Shown here piece by piece: positions 1 to 10,936 of a stretch of DNA of 64,000 bases (position 1 is its first letter; the number at the start of each line of letters is the position of its first letter). A program made the position numbers and the translations under genes. Origin of the DNA: Gerris lacustris (Eukaryota; Arthropoda; Insecta; Hemiptera; Gerridae). The notes below the pieces were generated by a model that ran no database searches, was not told the DNA's origin, and was given only the letters and a program-made list of their open reading frames with translations. The stretch lies in contig OX578277.1 of the NCBI GenBank assembly GCA_951217055.1, forward strand, positions 114,263,904-114,327,903, read 5' to 3'.

Positions 1-700
1 CATATTGACCGCCATCTTGAAAATATTAAGTGTAAAATTTTATTAGTTACATATTCTTATCCTCCTCTTAAAGGCCTTTAAAACGATGTATAACACATTA
101 TGCTGGATATAACTTTTTATTTTAGTCGACCGCCATATTGGCCGCTATCTTGAAAATATGAACTGAGAAATTTTATTAGTTACATATTCTTTTTCATCTC
201 TTAAAGACCTTTAAAACTATGTATAACACATTATGCTGGCTAAAACTTTTTTTATAGTTGTCCGCCATATTGGCCGCCATCTTGAAAATATTAAGTGTAA
301 AATTTTATTAGTTACATATTCTTATCCTCCTCTTAAAGGCCTTTAAAACGATGTATAACACATTATGCTGGATATAACTTTTTAATTTAGTCGTCGGCCA
401 TATTGGCCGCCATCTTGAAAATATGAACTGAGAAATTTTATTAGTTACATATTCTTTTTCATCTCTTAAAGACCTTTAAAACCATGTATAACACATTATG
501 CTGGCTAAAACTTTTTTTTATAGTCGTCCGCCATATTGGTCGCCATCTTGAAAATATTAAATGTGAAAATTTATTAGTTACATATTCTTTTCCTCCTCTT
601 AAAGATCTTTAAAACGATGTATAACACATTATGCTGACTAAAACTTTCTTTTTTTGTCGTCCGCCATATTGGGCGCCATCTTGAAAATATTGAGTGAGGA
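1..700. repeat. 133-bp satellite, about five copies, runs off left edge
   Basis: The phrase GCCATCTTGAAAATAT (or a close variant) recurs at about 11, 145, 276, 409, 542 and 675, a period of 131-134 bp. Alternate units differ consistently: one form continues TTAAGTGTAAAA, the other GAACTGAGAAAT, so there is a dimeric higher-order period of about 265 bp. Each unit also carries a TTATTAGTTACATATTCTT segment and a CGATGTATAACACATTATGC segment. The array probably starts left of the window. No coding potential. Confidence 0.9.
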
Positions 701-905
701 ATTTCCAAAAACTATACACTTCTCACAAATGCTGAGATGCATATATGTGCCAAATTTCGTTGAAATTTATCAATTTTTACTCCAGTTATCGTTAGACAAA
801 CAAACACACAAACAAACAAACACACAAACAAACAAACACACAAACTTTTCAAATCCCAAGTCTCTGTAATGAAGAACTCACTGCGCTCGTTCAACAAGTT
901 GTCTT
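700..905 (+). repeat. 3' flank of the satellite-founding dispersed repeat, with (AAAC/CACA)n tract
   Basis: The last satellite unit continues into TTTCCAAAAACTATACACTTCTCACAAATGC, a CAAACAAACACA simple repeat (798-843), and CAAGTCTCTGTAATGAAGAACTCACT. The same succession without amplification occurs at 37760-38090 and, partially, at 36485-36645. The satellite is therefore the amplified internal part of a dispersed element rather than an independent sequence. Confidence 0.7.
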
Positions 906-1139
906 CTAGGGTAATAAAAGATGTAATTTTTATTTAAATTTCTATAAAAAGGTGGCATTATTTCTATGCTTACTTGTGATATTCTCAAACCAGAATTTTT
1001 TTTATAATTAGATTCAAATACATTTTTTTATATACCGTTAAAATCTAAGTTATATGTATGTATGTAAAAAAAGTGCCCCCCCCCCCAAAAAAAAAACACA
1101 AATCACCGAAAAACCACCCCTAACCCTCTGGCAACGTTG

Positions 1140-1530
1140 CGTACTTAGTAGATGAGTGAAGTAGCCGATTTCCCATCCTGTCATAACCTAACCCTCGTCC
1201 TTTAATAACCTAAACCCCGTCTTGTAATAACCTAACCCTCGTCCTTTAATAACCTAAACCCCGTCCTGTAATAACCTAACTTTTATCCTTTAATAACTTA
1301 AACCCCGTCCTGTATAACCTATACCCCGTCCTGTAATAACCTAACCCTCGTTCTTTAACAACCTAAACTCCGTCCTGCAATAACCTAACCCTTGCCCTTT
1401 AATAACTTAAACCCCGTCCTGTAATAACCTAAACCCCGTCCTTTAATAACCTAAACCCCGTCCTGTAATAACCTAACCCTCGTCCTTTAATAACCTAAAC
1501 CCCGTCCTGTAATAACCTAACCAATTGTTG
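1140..1530. repeat. 22-bp minisatellite (AACCTAAMCCYCGTCCTKTAAT), about 16 copies
   Basis: Two 22-bp variants alternate, one with ACCCTCGTCCTTT and one with AACCCCGTCCTGT, forming 44-bp dimers. The left flank (TAGATGAGTGAAGTAGCCGAT) and the first unit match the 3' part of the SINE at 7443 (TAGATGAGTAAAGTGGCCGGAT then a CCCCGTCCTATAATGACCTAAT stretch). The array thus looks like expansion of a SINE tail segment. CCTAA resembles the insect telomere word, but the unit is not (TTAGG)n. Confidence 0.85.
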
Positions 1531-1679
1531 ATCCCCTTGTAAAAGAAAACAACAGCCTGTGGCAATCGGCTTAGTTTTATATATATATATATATGAAAAA
1601 AAAATATAAAATTAGATAAATTATAATAGAAGGGGTATTATGTGGACTTGTAGAATATATTATATAAGAGAAAAGGAGA

Positions 1680-1936
1680 TTAGTTGGAATAAAAGTCCGG
1701 TGGGTGTAGTTTAAGTTTTTATTTATATTTTTTTACACCTTATTTGGTATGTTTTTCTGTACTAACGTTATTACATTTATATTTTTTTTTATATATATAT
1801 ATTTTTTTATATTTTTCAATTGTTATTAGTTTCGATTTCTCATTTTGTAGATCTCTGATGAAGCTCAGCTCCCTGAGCGAAAGCTCTGATAATAAAAACG
1901 TAAACTACACCCACCGGACTTTTATTCCAACTAATT
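1680..1936. mobile_element. Foldback element with hammerhead-like core
   Basis: Inverted arms of about 44 bp lie at roughly 1680-1723 and 1891-1934; both contain GTCCGGTGGGTGTAGTTTA or its complement. Just inside the right arm, 1855-1882 reads CTGATGA, one extra A, GCTCAG-CTCC-CTGAGC (perfect 6-bp stem), then GAAA, the core and helix II of a hammerhead ribozyme. Helices I and III and the cleavage triplet were not identified. Penelope-like retroelements are known to carry hammerheads, so a relic of that class is plausible. The interior is AT-rich with no useful ORF. Confidence 0.6.
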
Positions 1937-2246
1937 CCTTCTCTCTTAGATAAATTAATTTAGATATTATATTTAGATATTTATATTTAGATATATTTTT
2001 TTTTAGATAAGTTATCACATCTATTTGAAGACCAACAAATCAAAACAAAACTTTATTTTTACCGGAATAAATATGCTTGACCTAGCTAAGCAATAACAAG
2101 TCATTTCGAGGTGGGTCGTCGGGACACTACTCGATTTTTTAAATGATAGTCGAACCATAATTTAACAATGCCATAGAAAATTAGCTCAGTCGAGTGATTT
2201 AAAAAATTCTATTTCTAAATCCATTATTTTAAATTAAAAAAGGAAA

Positions 2247-2277
<31 letters not shown>

Positions 2278-2688
2278 TTCTGCTTCAATAAAATAACAAA
2301 AAACAAAAAAAATATTGTTGTGGTTCATTCTAGTGTGTAGAGAGACTGCGGACTATAAACAATCTACGTGAATGTACCTCGAGGTTTTCCACTAGAACAA
2401 ACAAAGCACCGGAGTCAGGTATCATTTTTGATTTGACGCTAAAAATAGTTTTTATTCTTCACGTTTCACGCATTTATGAATTTAATTTGTTTATTTGTAT
2501 TCTGTGAATTTCGACTCTAATATCTCTCGGTTTTATCTTTCCGCACGACCGTGTTATAGTTCAACAACCTTTTATCGGAATTTAAATTTAGTTTGATAAA
2601 ACGTATTAATGAAATTGTTGGTGGGACATTTCAGGTGGTATAAGATTTGAAACCAAAATAACATATTAATTTGTATCTGATATATAAT
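1937..2688. other. No gene recognised, AT-rich spacer
   Basis: Mostly unstructured AT-rich sequence with a poly-T run near 2250-2276. No open frame of interest and no clear relation to the other repeat families of the window. Confidence 0.5.
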
Positions 2689-3592
2689 AGTATATTATGT
2701 TACTAGGCTGTGAAGTGAGTTTTTTCTTTATTAAGGTAAAGAAATAACACTTCACAGCCGTGTAGCATATGCTATTTTTTCCGAGGTATCAGACAATGAA
2801 AAAACATTAAATATTAATCAATAATCAATATAATAATAACAAATATTAGAACATACTTAAGATTTTAAAAAAAATAAACCTTAAAAAGCTGTTACACTAT
2901 AGCAAAAGATAAATAAAACGCATTGACATCTAGCGGATTTTAATCGTACTAAGAAGCATTTCCGCAAAGATTGCAGCGCTAAATCGGAAGTTTTGATAAC
3001 TACCAGTAGAAAGAATTTTTTTTACGTTTTATGTTTTTTAGGGTCTAAAGTTACTATTTCACAGCCTACCACGGAAAATAGTATATTATGTTACTAGGCT
3101 GTGAAGTGAGTTTTTTCGTTACCTCGGCAATTACATTTACTGTCGAGCGGAGTGAGACAGTAAATATTGCCAAGGTAAAGAAAAAACACTTCACAGTCGT
3201 AGCATATGCTATTTTTTCCATGGTAGCAGACAATGAAGAAGCATTAAATATTAATCAATAATCAATATAATAATAATAACCTACTTAAGATTTAAAAAAA
3301 GAAACCTTAAATAGAGGTTACACTATAACAAAAGATAAATAAAACGCATAGACATCTAGCGGATTTTAAGCGTACTAACAAGCATATCTACCAAGATTGC
3401 AGCGCTAAAACGGAAGTTTTGATAACTACCAGCACGGAAGAAAAGATTTTTTACATTCTATGACGTACAATTTTTTTTCTTTTGTGCTAGTAGTAATGAA
3501 AAGATTTTTAAGTTCACGTAATGAAAAAATGGATTTTAGCTATGTTTTTTAGGCTCTAAAGTTACTATTTCACAGCCTACCTCAGAAAAAGT
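2689..3592. repeat. Diverged tandem duplication with foldback termini
   Basis: Two direct copies (about 2689-3079 and 3080-3592) each begin with TAGTATATTATGTTACTAGG and GCTGTGAAGTGAG and end near CTAAAGTTACTATTTCACAGCC. Inside each unit GGCTGTGAAGTG is answered by CACTTCACAGYC, so each unit starts with a hairpin. Copy 2 carries an extra palindromic insert, TTTACTGTCGAGCGG to GACAGTAAAT (3135-3166), and a further insert near 3435-3540, which explains its greater length. Confidence 0.75.
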
Positions 3593-3925
3593 AGTATTTT
3601 TACCGAACTGATTTTTTCAGATTCAATATTATTACTTGTACATTTCATCCAAATGCTGTGGTTTCGTCAGAAAGTACTAGTGCCATCATCAGGTTTACCA
3701 CCTGTTGAAATCATCCTGTTTGTGGCACTTCCCGAGAATTACAGTGTAGGTTGGCAGCACTTTGCTACTGTACGGCTGTTACTACACATGATCGAATTTA
3801 AATTTTTATCCACTTTCCCTAATATCGACACCTGTTGATCTGCAGGTGGTGACTCTAACAACTACACTACAAAGACATGTGTCTGTATAGTCATCACTAT
3901 CCCTGTAGGGTTGTATAATGATTTA
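3593..3925. other. No gene recognised
   Basis: Low-repeat stretch of moderate composition. A 61-codon open frame at 3653-3838 has no recognisable motif and is best regarded as chance. Confidence 0.4.
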
Positions 3926-3928
3926 TTA

Positions 3929-4511
3929 TAGTCGAGGAGATAGCGTGCAAAAAAGTGTCTGACTAACATCAAGCTAGAATTTTGTATACAAGTCAATCTT
4001 TTAGCGTCTTTTAAGAATATATGGTCGGCTAAGTTCGTCTGCGGGACGTAGCTTGGCAATAGGCGTTTGAAAAAAAAAAAAAACCTGTGGAAAGCGGCCA
4101 TGTCTCACCAATTATGGTGGAAAGTATGATTTTCATGATCCTGAGTACAGAATTAGTTAGTAGACCGAAAATCAAGTTGATGTTAGTTTATCCCTTGACA
4201 GGTGACCACGTTGAATTTTAGTAATATTTGAATAACTAACCTATCAAGTGTGAAAATAATATCGACTTCATTTTTGGTCAACTAACTAATTCTATACTCA
4301 GGATCATGAAAATCATACTTTCCACCATAATTTGCTGGACATGGCCGCACTCCACCATTTTGTTTTTTTTTAAATGCCTATTGCCAAGCTATGTCCCGCA
4401 GACGAATCTAACCGACCACATATTCTTAAAAGGCGCTAAAAGATTGACTTGTATATAAAATTCTAGCTTGATGTTAGTCAGACACTTTTTTGCACGCTAT
4501 CTCCTGGACTA
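3929..4511. mobile_element. Foldback MITE family Z, copy 1 (TA target)
   Basis: Nearly the whole element is an inverted repeat. The left end GTCGAGGAGATAGCGTGC is mirrored by GCACGCTATCTCCTGGAC at the right, and the arms (about 3931-4210 and 4235-4509) stay alignable through the GGTCGGCTAAGTTCGTC and CATGATCCTGAGTA blocks. It is bounded by TA on both sides, as expected of Tc1/mariner-type insertion. There is no transposase, so it is non-autonomous. Two more copies are in this window (42842, 62284). Confidence 0.8.
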
Positions 4512-4592
4512 TTAACAATAACCATGACCAACATACCTAAATACCTATTGATTTTAAAATATGTTGTTATTTTATTTTGTTTTTACTTCCTA

Positions 4593-4860
4593 CTTACCGA
4601 ATGTAACGGAAGCTTTGTGATCATTCTAAAGAACGAAATTTGTTTATGTTTCCGAATGGAACAGAAATCCGTTGCGTACTTCAGGTAACTTTTTTACTCC
4701 CCTCTCTGTCTGTCTATTAACATTTTTGTGAATCACCAATTCTTAAAACTTCTCGTCCGATTTTAATGAAATTTGGACGGTAATCAAGAACCACTCTAAA
4801 TAACACATAAATGACTTCTTAAGATGGATCCTGAGGTTCCGAGTGACTCTATAAAGAGTT
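4593..4860 (+). mobile_element. Family X repeat, 5' part
   Basis: Starts with CTTACCGAATGTAACGGAAGC and continues with GAAATCCGTT, a TCTG-rich stretch and TTTTAATGAAATTTGG, the diagnostic order of family X (best full copy: 55545-56105, minus strand). Diverged and 3' incomplete. Confidence 0.6.
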
Positions 4861-4967
4861 TAATGTTTCGAATCTAGACCGCAGTTAATTATCTAATTAT
4901 TATGGAGGAGAAAATACTTATTCCCTCTGTCTCTTGGACACAACTACCCCACTACTACCCCACTAGA

Positions 4968-5116
4968 ACCAATTTGTGAGAGACACCAAGGGATGTGACA
5001 CGCAAGAGTGACCCATAGGAACTGTTCCAACATCAGACATTACGTCATTAAGATGTTGGCTCGGCATCACGCTTGCGTGGCACATCCCTTGATGTCTCTC
5101 CCAAATTGTGTAAATA
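4968..5116. mobile_element. Short palindromic MITE
   Basis: TTGTGAGAGACACCAAGGGA at the left is mirrored by TCCCTTGATGTCTCTC at the right, about 28 bp of TIR followed by a CGCAAG/CTTGCG pair. A one-armed copy lies at 8910-8975 next to a (TA)n tract. Length about 145 bp, no coding potential. Confidence 0.75.
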
Positions 5117-5159
5117 ATATCATTATTTAACAAAAGCTGCTCATTATTAATTATCATTA

Positions 5160-6630
5160 TAGGACAAATTGATTACATGTCGGATGAGTTCATCTACTTA
5201 AAGCAATCACCTTTGTTCAACCCGTCTCAGCTCTTGGGTTTATGAGGCAGTGCATATCTCAGTACCGTAACACGTGAGGTAAAATAATAAAACTTCCCTG
5301 CTGGTAATTACGAGTACTTGTCATTTCCATCTTCCATTTCAATTTAAATTTTAATAATGCCAAGAGATGTATTCTAAGATATACGTACATAACTATACAA
5401 TATATTATTGAATTTTTGACATTAGGAAATATTTCGGTTAGAGAAAGTTTATTTTTCTTAAAAAGGTGAGATAAGGCCTGAGGGCAGGCAGGGTCGATAC
5501 CTGAGTCCTCTGCAATGTTGTAGAAGAAACCTCTTCGAAAGGCAACCTAGGGGCCCCAGCCGTGGATTCCCTCGTCCAGGAACGTGATATGATCGGTTAT
5601 GGGCAAATTATCAATACAAGCCCCCCTGGCTTCCACCGGGCCTTCAGAGCATCGAAAAAACCCTCAGATAAAATAACCTTCATGACAAAACCCATCCGGA
5701 GTGACACATTGGCTCGCATTTACCCAAGTTTCGATCCAGGGAGAATCTGTCAGATTCAGGAAGTTGTTAACATAGTCACAACAATACTTGATGGAAATGT
5801 AGACTTATACTTCAACGATATAAGTTGTCTACTTTACATATAATGACGTCATTAATCTTACGTCCCACTCAGTTTATATAAATATGGTAATTTTATGGTC
5901 TGAGAGGAAATAAAATCACGAGTTTCAGAGCAGAGAAAAACTTAAGTTGTCATTGAAACTAAAAAGTTTCACCTATAGTTTCTAAAACATTATCAGTCAT
6001 CAGTGATTGTTAATTATTTATTCAAACTTTTATTTAATTATAAAGAAAATGGATATGGTATGCATTATTAATTAACTCATAGTATGCATTTTTATTTTAG
6101 AACAATAAAATTAACATAGTTGAAAATGGCCTTAAAAAAGGGACGAAACGTCTCATAATAAGAAAAAACTAATTGTTTTCATCATTACCACACCCTAACA
6201 ATCCATCAACTTAATATAGAATCATCAAATAAAAAAGGTGTTAATTTTAACGTTTAAAAGGAAAACATCATTAAACGGAGAATTACATATTTTTCAATAA
6301 AAACATGATATCGGATCCATATGATAATCCTCGTGTTTCTGGAAGATCGTGTATGGGCTGACCTTCCTACCAAGTGTCAGGTTTTACAAACTTGTTTAAT
6401 AAATCAAAACCCCCATAGATATACCTGTTGGAGTGGGTATGGGCATGTTTTAGCACTTGGTTGTACATTGTACATATCTTAACGTATATGGGGCTATACG
6501 TCGCGTCAGAGAGGTTACGTAAAAGTGACAAAGGTTGCTGTGATGTCATGCGCCCTCCACGATTTTTCGTCTGGTTATCTTTTCTGGCTCATAACAAACC
6601 ATTGTTTACTGTAGTTCTGTGAGCATTTTA
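5160..6630. other. No gene recognised; one unassigned open stretch
   Basis: No repeat family of the window is recognised here. On the plus strand about 5562-5843 is open for 93 codons with protein-like composition and a few SFDP/RICQIQ-type runs, but the nominal start is GTG and there are no family motifs or convincing splice sites. It could be a decayed exon or transposon fragment; function not assignable. Confidence 0.35.
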
Positions 6631-6637
6631 TAGTTTT

Positions 6638-7210
6638 TCCTCTTTTCATTCTATTAAAAGCTTTTTTAACCTTATCATATATTAGTACCATCATTAATAA
6701 GCCAACAAATGTATACATTATAGGTGATAAAACAAATAATTCTCACAAATAACTCAAATAAGATGTAAAATAACTTACTTACAGATGTGCTCTTTTTACT
6801 CTATTAAAAGCTTTTTTAACTGTTTTTAACCTTATCATATATCAGTAACATCATTAATAAGCCAATAAATATATACATTTTAGATGATAAAACAAATAAT
6901 TCTCACAAATAACTCAAAGAAGATGTAAAATAACTTACTTACAGATGTGCTCTTTTTACTCTATTAAAAGCTTTTTTAACTGTTTTTAACCTTATCATAT
7001 ATCAGTAACATCATTAATAAGCCAATAAATGTATACATTTTAGATGATAAAACAAATAATTCTCACAAATAACTCAAAGAAGATGTAAAATAACTTACTC
7101 ACAGATGTGCTCTTTTTACTCTATTAAAAGCTTTTTTAACTGTTTTTAACCTTATCATGTATCAGTAACATAATTAATAAGCCAATAAATGATACATTAT
7201 AGATGATAAA
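6638..7210. repeat. 160-bp satellite, about 3.5 copies
   Basis: The word TCTTTTTACTCTATTAAAAGC recurs at 6791, 6951 and 7111, exactly 160 bp apart; a first copy at about 6641 lacks a 10-bp TGTTTTTAAC insertion. Units are highly similar (a few substitutions each), indicating recent amplification. No ORF. Confidence 0.9.
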
Positions 7211-7442
7211 ACAAATAATTGATTAAAAAATAATAAAATAAAATAGCACTGATAAAACTCAGTCTTATATCCAATGTTATGAGCCAGCTGACCTAACAAC
7301 ACACACTTTTTTACGTAAGTGACGTCACACTTCCCCGGCGTATTAAGGTATGAACGATGGAAACGCAGAGATTAGTTCGATTCTCGGCCACGGGTTACGT
7401 TTTTATACCTCTTCTCCTCTTACTACTAATAATAACATTAAT

Positions 7443-7680
7443 GGGGGACCGGTGTAGCCGAGGGGTTAGCACACTCGACTCTGAAACCAAGGTCTAAACC
7501 CCGGCTGTGAGTTCGAATCCCAGCGGGGTGAGACATGTTTCACACTGATGATCTCATCGATTAGATGAGTAAAGTGGCCGGATAACCCCCGTCCTATAAT
7601 GACCTAATGAGCTGTTAAACGGGACTAAAACTACAACCAAAAAAAAAAATAAAAAAATAAAAAAAAATAAAAAAATAACA
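7443..7680 (+). mobile_element. tRNA-derived SINE with A-rich tail
   Basis: The head contains an A box (TGTAGCCGAGGGGTTAGC) and a B box (GAGTTCGAATCCCAGC) at tRNA-like spacing, i.e. an internal RNA polymerase III promoter. It is followed by a non-tRNA body (GATGAGTAAAGTGGCCGG and CCCCGTCCTATAATGACC) and a tail of A runs separated by single T (7640-7676). The head would fold like a Leu/Ser-type tRNA but is not a clean gene. It is non-autonomous and needs LINE machinery. Its body is the likely source of the minisatellite at 1140-1530. Confidence 0.85.
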
Positions 7681-7699
7681 TTAATGGCAATATAAATTA

Positions 7700-8798
7700 A
7701 TGTTTCTAGTCGAAGATTAAAAAATCCACTTCACTATAGACCAAGATTTCTTAAATAAGGATCATGTTAAAGTAATAGAAGTTTGTTGTGTGAGACGTGC
7801 TTTGTACAGTCTTAAGCACATTATCTCGCAGCCTGTTTCCAAGCACGTTTTATTATCAGCAATATGGTGTGTTGGTTATCAGGCAAGTTGTGCGGGGTCG
7901 GGGTCGTGTCGATGAACTAAGTATCCCAGATTAAAGCATTCTGCTTTACTTTACCACAGTTTTTCTCTCGACTCACAAGTTATTTTAACGAGTTGAAACT
8001 TTTCCGCTTTCCTGTTTCGACCCCTTGGTTGGTCGATATCAGTCAACTGATAATGGCTATCAGCTATAGATGTGGTTTCTTACTCTTTTTCGTAAATTTT
8101 CCGGTGGGACTGAATCTCGAGAGGGGTAGATCTCCACTTTAATAAACTAGTGTTTAATAACTTAAATTTGCTAATAATTTTTATAAAAGTATGTAAATCG
8201 TGTTATTTATTTGTTTTTTTTTCTAAAAGCATATTCATACAAAGTAATTAAATATGGATATGATATTTTTATACTAAGTGAGTAGGGTGGTAGAAATGTG
8301 AAGGACTTTATTCTTAATAAAAAAAATGAATAGTTTCTATATAAGTTTTAGTAAAGTGAGTCAATTTAACGTGTGTGTGTATTTGGGGGAGGAGGTGTGT
8401 GAAGGATTCCAATAATCTAAAGACGGGAGGTTTTCTCTTGTTATAGGACAAGGATTGTGTGTAGTAAAGGATGGTGGGTTGAAGTAGTCTGTGAGAGGTT
8501 CACGTTTCTGATGCTGTGAGATTCTTTAACACGTTGAGAGCTCGGAGTCATGCAATCCTGTGTGAAGAGGTCCTTAAAGCTCAGAGAAGGATTCACAGTG
8601 ATCCTGCGGACGCCATTACAAGCCTCCGTCTTCTCCACAATTTAACTTCTCTTGTGCTGTGTGAAGGCGGCTTGTTCCTACCCTCGTCATCTCTATACTG
8701 CAAATCATAATTTCACAGCCCCAACCGTCTCTCTACCCTTCTCGCCATCACATCTTTTTCTTCACCTATTTCCATATCTACACAAAATATAAAATAAC

Positions 8799-8800
<2 letters not shown>
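7700..8800. other. No gene recognised
   Basis: Mixed-composition sequence. Small overlapping open frames on both strands at 8440-8710 have no motif and shadow one another. Nothing supports a gene. Confidence 0.4.

Positions 8801-8863
<63 letters not shown>
8801..8863. repeat. (TA)n microsatellite
   Basis: About 30 uninterrupted TA units. Similar TA tracts occur at 23950-24018, 50575-50636 and 50770-50834; the AT dinucleotide is the main simple repeat here. Confidence 0.95.
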
Positions 8864-8864
<1 letters not shown>

Positions 8865-8904
8865 CAGCAATTTAATACCGTGTTTGCACACTGCAATAGG
8901 CTAC

Positions 8905-8980
8905 ACAGTTTGTGAGAGACACCAAGGGATGTGCCACGCAAGTGTGACACATAGGAACTGTTCCTATAGCTCGGAGACAA
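8905..8980 (+). mobile_element. Solo arm of the short palindromic MITE
   Basis: Matches the left arm of the element at 4968-5116 (TTGTGAGAGACACCAAGGGA, GGAACTGTTCC) but lacks the mirrored right arm. Confidence 0.65.
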
Positions 8981-9094
8981 ATTAAGCTGATTATCAAAAA
9001 GAAAGATTATTAAATTCCCCACAAAAAAGGTCCCATTCATAACTTACGTATAACGAACGGTTTAGCATTAACCTAGCTTACTATAACTTGCGTA

Positions 9095-9965
9095 GTGTTT
9101 CTTTTTGAACGACTTTTTAAGTATTTTTGCGAATATCTTGCTTCCTCTGACTCGGGGACCAATTATTGACGATCAGATCAAAATTAAAGAATATAAAATA
9201 TCACACAAGAAACGTAGTTCATTTTATACGTACAACGAAGCGTTTGGATAATAAAGTGTTCCGAAGTTTCCCCACAAGGCGTAACAACGACCTATAACTT
9301 TGGCTTGTCCCCGAGGGAGCTCCACGGTGGGAACCGTTATTCTATACGTAGGAGTGACATAAGCAAGTTTTTTGAACATAGTTTAAAAATATTCGTGCTC
9401 CCGGTGTTTAAATATTATACAAAAGTATGTGTTATGGTGACAATCGCAATGCAGTACTCTTTGTGCAGAAACTGTAGACCGCTTTATTATCCAAACGGTT
9501 CGTTGTATTTAAAACTGAACATAACAATTCTTGTGTAAAATTTTATATTTTTCAATTTTGATCTTATTCTCAATTGGTCTCCGAGCGAAAGGAAGCAAAA
9601 TATTCGCAAAAATACGTAACATGTCGTGCCAAACAGACACAAGGAAAGTAATAGTAAACCTGTTTTTTTTTGCTAAATATTTTGTTGTACGTAAAAAATG
9701 ATCATGACATTTTCTGTGGGAAATTTCGTAATGTTTCTTTTTGATAATCTCCTTAATTTGTCTCCGAGCCATAGGAAGCAAGATCTTCGTAAAAATACGT
9801 AAAAAGTGGTGCGACGACGGATACAAGATATTCATAGATATTCTTCGCCCTATATTTCGTAAACCGTCCATTGTAAGTAAAAAATGAAGTAGACATTTTT
9901 TTGGGGGAAATTTTGTGATCTTTAATTTTGGTAACCCCCTTGATTGGTGTCAGAGTCATAGTGTC
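9095..9965. repeat. About 180-bp diverged repeats in mixed orientation
   Basis: A unit containing TTGTCTCCGAGYSAWAGGAAGCAA, ATATTCGCAAAAATACGTA and AACCGTTCGTTGTA-type words appears reversed at about 9100-9260 and forward at about 9480-9640, 9690-9815 and 9865-9960. The first two form an inverted repeat of about 150 bp; the rest are tandem. A 120-codon open frame on the minus strand (9509-9871) arises from the repeat and has no known motif. Confidence 0.7.
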
Positions 9966-10257
9966 GGAAATAACCGATTTTTTTTACCTTTGTCCTTGAA
10001 TATCTATTAACGCGACCATGATTTTGATTATGTTTTTCAGAATGTCAAAATGAAGCGATCAGAATAACAATTTCCGGCTTCGATTTTTTTTGGAACAGAA
10101 GCCATATTTTTGACTAAAATAACAGGACTAAAAGCAACACTTTAACTTTTAATACACTGAATATGAACCTTTAATCGACCCCATATTCATTAGAATCACA
10201 TTTGACTTTTTCTTAATGGAAAGGGATGATGAACTATGATATATTTTTTTAATTCTC

Positions 10258-10936
10258 CCCACTACCTATGGTAGGAAAAGTATTGTTTTTACCCCCCAAA
10301 AAAAATGTTGCGAGATTTCAGCGGAATTATCCGTTTTGGGTGTTTTTAAAACCTCCTGAGTGGTTTTCAGCATGACGTCTGTATGTATGTATGTGTGTAT
10401 GTTATCATCGTAGCGCCCAGGGTATTTAACCTAGAGAGTTGAAACTTGGCAGAAAAATCAGTCCTTACCTATTAGTGGTGCCGCCCTGAAAATCAACTTT
10501 TTCCGCCATCTTGAACCTAGTTTGCTGAGTCAGCAAAATTTAAAAAATCGAAAATGGTCCTGATCGAGTTGAATTTTCGCATGAATGTACCTCTCTATAT
10601 GACAAACAAGCCCACCAAATTTTATTTGACATTGGGCGTCATTTTGATGTTATCAATTTTTTAATTTTTTGAAACTTTGACGGTTAATAATGCCGAAAGT
10701 ATAAATACGTTTTTGACAATAGCATATCGTTGGAACCGGAAAAAAGTAAAGAACAAATACAAAAAACCCCAATGAAATTCTATTAATTAGTTTAAAAGTT
10801 ATATGCGAATATAATTATTTATTACTGCGATAATTTTGATTACGTCAAAGTTTGTTTACATACCTGCCAAAATACCACCAAAATTCAAATGATTGAATAA
10901 ATGAAATAAAAGAAATAAAAATAATGTATATAAACA
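10258..10936 (+). mobile_element. Dispersed repeat family T, longest copy
   Basis: Begins CTACCTATGGTAGGAAAAGT, then ATTATCCGTTTTGGGTGTTT, a TATG-rich tract, GTTGAAACTTGGCAGAAAAA and CCGCCATCTTGAA. The same order is found at 27297-27436 (5' end only) and reversed at 28840-29401 (3' part). No coding capacity; mechanism of movement unknown. Confidence 0.7.

Noticed and set aside
1177..1525. Telomere-like CCTAA words
   Set aside because: The period is 22 bp with constant non-telomeric sequence; no (TTAGG)n run exists.
5562..5843. Host exon encoding 93 residues
   Set aside because: GTG start, no recognised domain, no good splice signals; left as unassigned.
8762..9040. 92-codon frame with a long IYIYIY run
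   Set aside because: Translation of a (TA)n tract.
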